DNA of 5,270 nucleotides from an uncultured Oscillospiraceae bacterium (GTDB lineage Bacteria > Bacillota > Clostridia > Oscillospirales > Oscillospiraceae): the NCBI GenBank assembly GCA_910583885.1, contig CAJUAC010000120.1:1-5270 (forward strand), in the 5' to 3' direction. The notes under the pieces are model-generated. The model did no database searches, had not been told where the DNA came from, and worked only from the letters and a program-made list of their open reading frames with translations. Each line of letters begins with the position of its first letter. Position 1 is the first letter of the stretch. Made by a program: the position numbers and the translations under genes. Shown here one piece after another: positions 1 through 5,270 of the stretch.

Positions 1-1880
1 TGATTGGCACGTTTAGCATAAATACATCTCCCCTGGTAATTCTGTTAGAGGGGATTAGCCAGATGCTGAGCAATTATACGCAATCCATAGTTATCTTCAC
101 GGCAGTGACAAAGGTTGTGCTGTTTCCGGTATCGCTGTGGACGCAGCGGAACGGGATAAAGATGGTAGCATTGACACCGGAGCTGAACCGGCTGAAGATC
201 AAATACTACGGGGACAAGGACGCCATTGCGGAGGAGACACAGGCGCTGTACAAACGGGAGGGGTACCACCCACTAGCCAGCACCGTCCCCATGTTCATCC
301 AGCTGGCACTGCTTATCGGGGTAATCGGCGCAGTGCGGACACTGCTGGAGGGGACAGAGAGCATGCTCTCTGCGTATCCCGCCCAGGCGGGCGGGATAAC
401 GCTCCTGATGCCCCTGGCGGCAGGGTGCTCCGCCTTGCTGCTTGGCTTGGCGCAGAACCATCTGAACCCCCTCCAGCGGGAGCAGACGCCAGGCGGGCAG
501 TGGATGACCAACGGCCTGTCCATCGCCATCTCCCTGGCCCTGGGGGCGTTCGTCCCCATGGGCGTGGGCGTCTACTGGATTGCCAGCAACCTGCTGACCA
601 TCGTGCAGCAGGTACTGCTCAACGCAGTCCTTCCCCCAAAAAAGTACATAGACTACGAGGCGTTGGCGGAAAGCCGGAAAGAGCTGGCGGCCATGGACTC
701 CCTGTCATCCAATATCTACAAGGAGGACAGGCAGCGGGAGAAAGCGGATTACAAGCGGTTCTTTTCCATCGCCAACAAGCACCTGGTGTTCTACTCCGAG
801 AGCAGCGGCTTCTATAAATACTTCCGGGGCCTCATTGAGGAGCTGCTGCGCCGCACGAATATCGTCATCCACTACATTACCAGCGACCCGCAGGACCAGA
901 TTTTTGCGCTGGCGGAGAAGCAGCCGCGCATCAAGCCCTACTACATCGGGGAGAAGAAGCTCATCACCCTGATGATGAAGATGGATGCGGATATGGTGGT
1001 CATGACCCTGTCAGACCTGGATCACTTCCATATCAAGCGCAGCTATGTGCGCAGGGATATCGAGTACGTCTATACCTTCCACTATCCGCTCAGTACACAT
1101 ATGGTGCTGCATACCGGCGCCTTGGACCACTATGATACCATTTTCTGCGTGGGGGAGTTCCAATTTGACGAGATCCGTTTCTGCGAGAAGCTCCATGGCA
1201 CACCGGAGAAGCGGCTCATTGCCTGCGGGTACGGCCTGCTGGAGGATTTGCGGAAGGATTATGAGCAGATGCCGGCAGTGAAGCGGGAGCGCAAAAAGAT
1301 TTTAATCGCCCCATCCTGGCAGGCGGGGAACCTGCTGGACAGCTGCATCGGGCAGGTGCTGGAGCAGCTGCTGGGCCGGGGATACCAGGTGGTGGTGCGC
1401 CCGCACCCGGAGTATAAAAAGCGGTATCTTCCGCGGCTGGAGCAGCTGGTGGAACGCTATGCGGGCTATACGGGAGGCGACCTGGAATTCGAGCTGGACT
1501 TCACCAGCAGCCAGTCCATCTATAACTCAGACCTGGTGATAACGGACTGGTCCGGCACGGCCTACGAATTTGCCTTTGTCACCCGGAAGCCTGCCCTCTT
1601 CATCAATACGCCGCCTAAAATCCATAACAGCGAGTATAGCCAGTACCCCATGAAGCCCCTGGAGCTGACACTGCGCTCCCAGGTGGGGGCAGAGCTGGGG
1701 CCGGATGAGCTGGATTGCCTGGCGAAGCGGGCGGAGGAGCTGTTGAACAGCCAGGCGTCCTATGAGGAGAAAATCGGCCGGGTGCTGGCGGATACGATTT
1801 CCAATTTTGGGAGCAGTGCGTCCGTTGGTGCGGATTACATCATTTCCCAGTTGAAGGAGAGACAGAGACATGGAAGCTGA
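1..1880 (+). CDS. YidC/Oxa1-like membrane domain fused to CDP-glycerol glycerophosphotransferase (5' partial)
   Basis: The protein appears to combine a membrane-insertase-type domain with a cytoplasmic enzyme that transfers glycerol-phosphate (or a similar polyol-phosphate) from a CDP-activated donor to a wall-polymer chain. Residues are counted from the ATG at 63. Residues 1-190 look like YidC: a first helix with a basic residue (K17, where YidC has its conserved Arg/Lys), a charged loop 30-70, then hydrophobic helices near 71-91, 111-130 and 151-190. After a charged linker (about 193-232), residues 235-600 match the TagB/TagF family, with APSW (416-419), RPHPEY (446-451) and TDWSGTAYEF (494-503). 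The usual HGxPxK motif is not evident; HYPLSTHM (340-347) lies about where it is expected. The frame has no stop up to the left edge, and the 20 codons before position 63 read as YidC-like sequence (PL..LLE.IS), so the gene probably begins at or before base 1. An AGAGGGG at 47-53 makes the ATG at 63 a possible alternative start. The gene overlaps the next by 11 bases. Domain identities are confident; substrate is not. Confidence 0.88.
   Translation, partial: IGTFSINTSPLVILLEGISQMLSNYTQSIVIFTAVTKVVLFPVSLWTQRNGIKMVALTPELNRLKIKYYGDKDAIAEETQALYKREGYHPLASTVPMFIQLALLIGVIGAVRTLLEGTESMLSAYPAQAGGITLLMPLAAGCSALLLGLAQNHLNPLQREQTPGGQWMTNGLSIAISLALGAFVPMGVGVYWIASNLLTIVQQVLLNAVLPPKKYIDYEALAESRKELAAMDSLSSNIYKEDRQREKADYKRFFSIANKHLVFYSESSGFYKYFRGLIEELLRRTNIVIHYITSDPQDQIFALAEKQPRIKPYYIGEKKLITLMMKMDADMVVMTLSDLDHFHIKRSYVRRDIEYVYTFHYPLSTHMVLHTGALDHYDTIFCVGEFQFDEIRFCEKLHGTPEKRLIACGYGLLEDLRKDYEQMPAVKRERKKILIAPSWQAGNLLDSCIGQVLEQLLGRGYQVVVRPHPEYKKRYLPRLEQLVERYAGYTGGDLEFELDFTSSQSIYNSDLVITDWSGTAYEFAFVTRKPALFINTPPKIHNSEYSQYPMKPLELTLRSQVGAELGPDELDCLAKRAEELLNSQASYEEKIGRVLADTISNFGSSASVGADYIISQLKERQRHGS
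375..398 (+). repeat. Perfect inverted repeat (10-bp arms) inside the YidC-like coding region
   Basis: TATCCCGCCC (375-384) is the exact reverse complement of GGGCGGGATA (389-398), separated by a four-base loop AGGC. The RNA could form a very stable hairpin. It falls in codons for the loop between two predicted membrane helices. No T tract follows, so it is not a typical terminator. It may be a chance product of GC-rich codons. Confidence 0.5.
1854..1860 (+). promoter_or_regulatory. Ribosome binding site of the decarboxylase gene
   Basis: AAGGAGA lies nine bases before the ATG at 1870, inside the end of the upstream coding region. It is a strong Shine-Dalgarno match and fixes the ATG at 1870 as the start. 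Together with the 11-base gene overlap it suggests translational coupling. Confidence 0.75.
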
Positions 1881-2988
1881 ACAATTTTTACAGCAGATAG
1901 AACGGCTGGGGATCGATTTTTATACCGGCGTGCCGGACTCCCAGCTCGCACCCCTGTGTGATGCGTTGTACCAGAAATACGGCGCAGCCCACAAACATCA
2001 TGTGGTAGCGGCCAACGAGGGGGGCGCGGTGGGCCTGGCAGCGGGGCATTATATTGCCGCCGGGCGTCCGGCGCTGGTGTATATGCAGAACAGCGGGCTG
2101 GGCAACGCGGTCAATCCCATCACCTCCCTGCTCCATGAGCAGGTCTACGGAATCCCCTGCCTGTTTGTGGTGGGCTGGCGGGGGGAGCCGGGGGTTCCGG
2201 ATGAGCCCCAGCATAAATTCCAGGGCGCCATCACGACGGAGCTGCTGGGCCTTCTGGGGATCCGGAGCTTTATCCTGGGGGAGGATCCGGAAATTTTCCC
2301 CCGCTGCGGCGCACTGCTGGAGGCGGGGAAATGTGCGGCCATTGTGGTAAAAAAGGGCTCGCTGACGCAGCGGGGAAAGGCGGCCTACGAAAGCCGGGGC
2401 AGCCTGAAGCGGGAGCGTGCGCTGGAGATGATTTTGGAGTCTGCGGGAGAAACGGATCTCTTTGTCTCCACGACGGGGAAGACGTCCCGGGAGCTGTTCG
2501 AGCTGCGGGAGAGGCGCGGGGAGGGGCACGAGAGGGATTTCCTCACCGTAGGCTCCATGGGACATGCCCTCATGATTGCGCTGGGGGTGGCGCTGGAGCA
2601 GCCGGAGCGCACCGTGTGGTGCCTGGACGGGGACGGGGCGGCGGTGATGCACTTGGGCGGGCTGCTGCTGGCAGCAGGGCTGGGGTGCGGGAACCTGATC
2701 CATGTGGTCATGAACAATGGGGCCCACGAGAGCGTGGGCGGGATGCCTGTCGCTGGCGGGCCGCGGGACTTCACGCCGCTGGCGGAGAGTATGGGGGATC
2801 TGGCGGCCTTCCAGGCAGGGGACGAGGCGGAGCTGACGCAGGTCCTGCCCCGCCTGCTGGCTGCGGAGGGGGCACGGTTCCTTGAGATCAAAACGGCCCT
2901 GGGCTCCCGTCCGGCCCTGGGCCGTCCGACGGTATCGCCCCAGGAGAACCTGGCGGCGCTGAGGGGGTGGCTGCAATGCGGGCGCTGA
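1870..2988 (+). CDS. aepY: Phosphonopyruvate decarboxylase (thiamine-diphosphate dependent)
   Basis: This enzyme decarboxylates 3-phosphonopyruvate to phosphonoacetaldehyde and CO2. That step makes the thermodynamically unfavourable PEP mutase reaction productive in phosphonate biosynthesis. It should be cytoplasmic; no signal peptide or membrane helix is seen. The 372-residue length is normal for the family. The N-terminal pyrimidine-binding domain carries GVPDSQL (20-26), the cofactor-activating Glu in AANEGG (E50), MQNSGLGNAVNP (72-83) and GWRGEPGVPDEPQH (102-115), a pattern shared by phosphonopyruvate and sulfopyruvate decarboxylases. The C-terminal domain has the ThDP/Mg motif, starting at GDG (254-256) and ending in NN (282-283), followed by GAHESVGGMP (284-293). 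Sulfopyruvate decarboxylase is the main alternative, but PEP mutase is encoded immediately downstream, so phosphonopyruvate is much the better substrate call. The gene overlaps its upstream neighbour by 11 bases and its downstream neighbour by 13, which indicates one operon. Confidence 0.94.
   Translation: MEAEQFLQQIERLGIDFYTGVPDSQLAPLCDALYQKYGAAHKHHVVAANEGGAVGLAAGHYIAAGRPALVYMQNSGLGNAVNPITSLLHEQVYGIPCLFVVGWRGEPGVPDEPQHKFQGAITTELLGLLGIRSFILGEDPEIFPRCGALLEAGKCAAIVVKKGSLTQRGKAAYESRGSLKRERALEMILESAGETDLFVSTTGKTSRELFELRERRGEGHERDFLTVGSMGHALMIALGVALEQPERTVWCLDGDGAAVMHLGGLLLAAGLGCGNLIHVVMNNGAHESVGGMPVAGGPRDFTPLAESMGDLAAFQAGDEAELTQVLPRLLAAEGARFLEIKTALGSRPALGRPTVSPQENLAALRGWLQCGR
2961..2967 (+). promoter_or_regulatory. 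Ribosome binding site deciding the ATG start of the PEP mutase fusion
   Basis: GAGGGGG sits eight bases before the ATG at 2976. An in-frame GTG at 2967 is the upstream alternative, but it overlaps this purine tract and would leave it without a spacer. The family N-terminus (M-K/R-A-x-I-L-N-S-G) also fits the ATG. Confidence 0.6.
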
Positions 2989-4991
2989 TTTTGAATTCCG
3001 GTGTGGGCCGGCGGATGGGTGCGCTGACAGAGCACCAGCCGAAGTGTATGACGCCTGTTGGCTGCGGGCATACCATCGTCAGCTGGCAGCTGGAGCTGCT
3101 GCGGCGGGTGGGGGTCACGGATATTGTTATGACAACAGGCCCATTTCCCGGCCTGCTGGAGCAGCACACGCAGATGCCGGGCATCCGGTATGTACATAAC
3201 CCTTGCTTTCAGGAGACGAACTATATCTACTCCATGTACCTGGCCCGGGAGCTGCTGGATGACGATGTGCTCCTGCTTCACGGGGATCTGGTGTTGGAGG
3301 AATCCGTCCTGCGGGAGCTGGCGGCGTCGGCCCACAGCGCGGTGGCCTTGGAGGCGGGGGCAGCCCTGCCGGAGAAGGATTTCAAGGCACGCCTGGCGGA
3401 GGGCCGCATCACAGAGATTGGCGTGGGCATCTTTGGGGCGGATTGTGCCGCCAGCCAGCCGGCCTATAAGCTGCTGCGGGCGGACATGCGCCTCTGGCTG
3501 GAGGCGATTGTGGATTTTTGCAGACGGGGGGAAACGGGTGTGTACGCAGAGGACGCCCTCAATACCGTGCTGGACCGGATCCGGCTGGAGCCCCTGCCCC
3601 TGGGAGGCCGCCTGTGCCGGGAGGTCGACTGCCAGGAGGATCTGGAGGCCGTATCGGAGCAATTCCGGCGCTGCCAGGCGGCAGATTGTGCCCGGCAGCG
3701 GAAGCGCGTCTATATGTGCTTCAGCACTGACCTCCTCCACCAGGGCCATCTCCATATTATCCAGCGGGCAGCGGCCCTGGGTGAGCTCACCGTGGGGGTG
3801 CTGACCGACGAGGTGGTCGCCTCCTATAAGCGCTATCCGCTGCTCCCGCTGGAGGAGCGGATGGAGATGTTTGCCGCTATCAAGGGTGTCAGCCGGGTGG
3901 TGGTGCAGGACCAGCTGTCCTATGCGAAGGTACTCCGGGAGCTCCGGCCCGATGTGGTGGTGCATGGCGACGACTGGCGGACCGGCTACCAGGCCAACAT
4001 CCGCCGGGAGGCGCTGGGCCTTCTGGCACAGTGGGGCGGGGAGCTGGTGGAGTATCCCTACACAGATTCGGAGACAGAGCACACCATCAGCAAGCTGGAC
4101 AAGCTGCTGAGCCTGCCGGAAAACCGGCGCTCACGTCTGAAGAAGCTGCTCGCCTACAAGCCATGCCTGTCGGTCCTGGAGGCCCACAACGGCCTGACCG
4201 GCCTGATTGTAGAGAATACCAGGGTGGAGGATGCCCATGGCGTCAGGCAGTTTGACGCCATGTGGGTGTCGAGCCTGTGTGACTCCACAGCCAAGGGGAA
4301 GCCGGATATTGAGCTGGTGGATATGACCTCCCGGATCAGGACCCTGGAGGAGATCATGGAGGTGACAACCAAACCGATCATCCTGGACGGGGATACCGGC
4401 GGGCTGACGGAGCATTTTGTGTTCAATATCCGCACCCTGGAGCGCATCGGGGTGTCGGCAGTGATCATTGAGGACAAGCAGGGCCTGAAGAAGAACTCCC
4501 TGTTTGGTACAGAGGTGGAGCAGACGCAGGATACGGTGGAGAACTTCTGCGGGAAGATCCGGGCGGGCAAGGAGGCCTTGAAGACAAAGGACTTCCTGAT
4601 CTTTGCCCGGTGTGAGAGCCTGATCCTGGAGCAGGGGATGGAGGACGCGCTGGCGCGGTGCTTCGCCTATGTCAGGGCGGGTGCGGATGGGATCATGATC
4701 CACTCCCGGCAGAAGGGGTCGGAGGAAATCTTTGCCTTCTGCCGCCAATTCCGGGCGGTGGAGCGGGATGTACCCCTGGTAGTGGTGCCGACGACCTTCA
4801 ACACTGTGACAGAGGAGGACTTCGCCAGGGCGGGTGTGAATATTGTGATCCACGCCAACCATATGATCCGCAGCGCCTTCCCCGCCATGCAGCGCTGCGC
4901 GGAGATGATCCTGAGGCATGGCCGCTCCTGTGAGGCGGACAGCCTCTGTATGCCCATCAGCCAGATCCTCACGCTGGTTCAGGATGTGTAA
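2976..4991 (+). CDS. aepX: Trifunctional nucleotidyltransferase / cytidylyltransferase / phosphoenolpyruvate mutase
   Basis: The C-terminal domain converts phosphoenolpyruvate to phosphonopyruvate, forming the C-P bond that starts nearly all phosphonate pathways. Three domains are visible in 671 residues. Residues 1-235 are a LicC/PntC-like nucleotidyltransferase: NSGVGRRMG (7-15), PKCM (22-25), and HGDL (102-105) with D218 as likely metal ligands. Residues 243-380 are a TagD-like cytidylyltransferase with HQGH (255-258) and VVHGDDW (328-334); the usual C-terminal ISTT-type motif reads TISKL (370-374). Residues 385-671 are PEP mutase, with D436 in LCDST, DGDTGG (471-476), EDK plus LKKNS (499-508, the gating loop), FARCES (R545) and MIHS (H576). 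The EDKxxLKKNS signature separates PEP mutase from isocitrate lyase-type relatives. The middle-plus-C-terminal pairing is, from my knowledge of the family, common in Firmicutes; the added N-terminal domain is less usual. CMP-AEP synthesis by domain 1 is inferred from its PntC/LicC resemblance. An alternative GTG start at 2967 would add three residues. Confidence 0.92.
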   Translation: MRALILNSGVGRRMGALTEHQPKCMTPVGCGHTIVSWQLELLRRVGVTDIVMTTGPFPGLLEQHTQMPGIRYVHNPCFQETNYIYSMYLARELLDDDVLLLHGDLVLEESVLRELAASAHSAVALEAGAALPEKDFKARLAEGRITEIGVGIFGADCAASQPAYKLLRADMRLWLEAIVDFCRRGETGVYAEDALNTVLDRIRLEPLPLGGRLCREVDCQEDLEAVSEQFRRCQAADCARQRKRVYMCFSTDLLHQGHLHIIQRAAALGELTVGVLTDEVVASYKRYPLLPLEERMEMFAAIKGVSRVVVQDQLSYAKVLRELRPDVVVHGDDWRTGYQANIRREALGLLAQWGGELVEYPYTDSETEHTISKLDKLLSLPENRRSRLKKLLAYKPCLSVLEAHNGLTGLIVENTRVEDAHGVRQFDAMWVSSLCDSTAKGKPDIELVDMTSRIRTLEEIMEVTTKPIILDGDTGGLTEHFVFNIRTLERIGVSAVIIEDKQGLKKNSLFGTEVEQTQDTVENFCGKIRAGKEALKTKDFLIFARCESLILEQGMEDALARCFAYVRAGADGIMIHSRQKGSEEIFAFCRQFRAVERDVPLVVVPTTFNTVTEEDFARAGVNIVIHANHMIRSAFPAMQRCAEMILRHGRSCEADSLCMPISQILTLVQDV

Positions 4992-5015
4992 GACAAATGG
5001 GGGAAACTAAGGAAG

Positions 5016-5023
5016 AAGAGGTG
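5016..5023 (+). promoter_or_regulatory. Ribosome binding site of the small YLDPS protein gene
   Basis: AAGAGGTG ends eight bases before the ATG at 5032. It is a good Shine-Dalgarno match and supports translation of the downstream frame from that ATG. The 40-base gap from 4992 to 5031 shows no hairpin with a T tract, so transcription probably continues from the upstream gene. Confidence 0.65.
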
Positions 5024-5031
5024 TTTTGAAA

Positions 5032-5270
5032 ATGGAGAAAGTATTTGCAGCAGTATGCTTTATTTGCTGCGGCGTCATGCTTGCGCCCACAGCCCATGCC
5101 TATCTGGACCCGTCGGTGATGACGTATACCATCCAGGTGGTGGCCGGGGTAGTGGTCGCGGTTGGCGCAGTGGCTGGCATCTACTGGCGCAAGGCCAAAC
5201 GCAAGGTACAGGACAAGCTCGGTATGGACGAGAATTCCCAAAAGTCCATTGAGGACGATCTTGTCGAGAT
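5032..5270 (+). CDS. Small secreted or membrane-anchored protein with YLDPS motif (3' partial)
   Basis: I recognise a pattern but no defined function. The visible 79 residues begin with a short basic N-terminus and a hydrophobic stretch (4-18), then an AHA signal-peptidase-like site (21-23). YLDPS (24-28) follows at the predicted mature N-terminus. A strongly hydrophobic segment (about 31-51, rich in Val, Ala and Gly) comes next, then a basic cluster RKAKRK (53-58) and a charged tail rich in Asp, Glu and Lys. The expected topology is one transmembrane helix with the basic tail in the cytoplasm and the YLDPS end outside. Similar small YLDP-type membrane proteins occur, to my recollection, beside surface-polymer and sulfatase-like genes in Clostridia, which would suit this operon. 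The frame is open at the right edge, so full length is unknown. Start and coding status are well supported by the ribosome binding site and the protein's organisation. Confidence 0.75.
   Translation, partial: MEKVFAAVCFICCGVMLAPTAHAYLDPSVMTYTIQVVAGVVVAVGAVAGIYWRKAKRKVQDKLGMDENSQKSIEDDLVE

Noticed and set aside
47..65. AGAGGGG followed by an ATG at 63 as the true start of the first gene.
   Set aside because: Possible, but the frame is open upstream and the upstream codons read like YidC sequence; starting at 63 would cut into the first conserved membrane region.
2894..2922. Direct repeat of CGGCCCTGGGC (2894-2904 and 2912-2922).
   Set aside because: It encodes the repeated ALG of TALGSRPALGR, a plausible form of the family's C-terminal SRxxLGRP region; two copies six codons apart in GC-rich coding DNA need no special explanation.
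1888..2976. A 362-codon open frame on the minus strand opposite the decarboxylase.
   Set aside because: Same reasoning: its translation is rich in Pro, Gln and Arg with no family resemblance, whereas the plus-strand frame has intact ThDP-enzyme motifs.
2385..4082. A long open frame of 565 codons on the minus strand, opposite the decarboxylase and PEP mutase fusion genes.
   Set aside because: It is antisense to two genes with clear catalytic motifs. GC-rich DNA commonly leaves the opposite strand open, and its translation is low-complexity, rich in Pro, Gln, Arg and His, with no recognisable domain.
4992..5031. Terminator or promoter in the only intergenic gap.
   Set aside because: The 40 bases hold a good ribosome binding site but no GC-rich hairpin with a T tract and no convincing paired -35 and -10 boxes.

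Overview
The window is about 5.3 kb of GC-rich bacterial DNA. It is densely coding on the plus strand, and the genes overlap or nearly touch, as in a single operon. The gene families (a YidC insertase domain, a teichoic-acid-type CDP-glycerol transferase, phosphonate biosynthesis), the purine-rich Shine-Dalgarno sites and the lack of outer-membrane genes suggest a Gram-positive anaerobe of the Clostridia (Oscillospiraceae- or Lachnospiraceae-like). That taxonomic call is an inference and I cannot name a genus.

Layout. (1) Positions 1-1880 hold the 3' part of a gene that is open at the left edge. It encodes a membrane-embedded YidC/Oxa1-like domain fused to a CDP-glycerol:glycerophosphotransferase (TagB/TagF-type) domain. 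(2) Positions 1870-2988 encode a complete thiamine-diphosphate phosphonopyruvate decarboxylase (AepY/Ppd). (3) Positions 2976-4991 encode a three-domain protein: a LicC/PntC-like sugar-phosphate-type nucleotidyltransferase, a TagD-like HxGH cytidylyltransferase, and phosphoenolpyruvate mutase (AepX/PepM). (4) After a 40-base gap, a small signal-peptide/one-TM protein carrying a YLDPS motif starts at 5032 and runs off the right edge. No RNA genes, mobile elements, CRISPR arrays or convincing terminators were seen.

How it fits together. PEP mutase rearranges phosphoenolpyruvate to phosphonopyruvate, and the decarboxylase pulls that unfavourable equilibrium forward by making phosphonoacetaldehyde. 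These are the two committed steps to C-P bond natural products such as 2-aminoethylphosphonate (AEP). The nucleotidyltransferase domains suggest CMP activation of a phosphonate and/or production of CDP-glycerol. The upstream membrane-anchored glycerophosphotransferase suggests that the end product is a phosphonate-decorated or phosphonate-containing cell-surface polymer (teichoic-acid-like). The transaminase that would make AEP is not in the window. The most interesting points are the two unusual fusions: insertase plus glycerophosphotransferase, and nucleotidyltransferase plus cytidylyltransferase plus PEP mutase. Together they look like a compact phosphonoglycan or phosphono-teichoic acid module.
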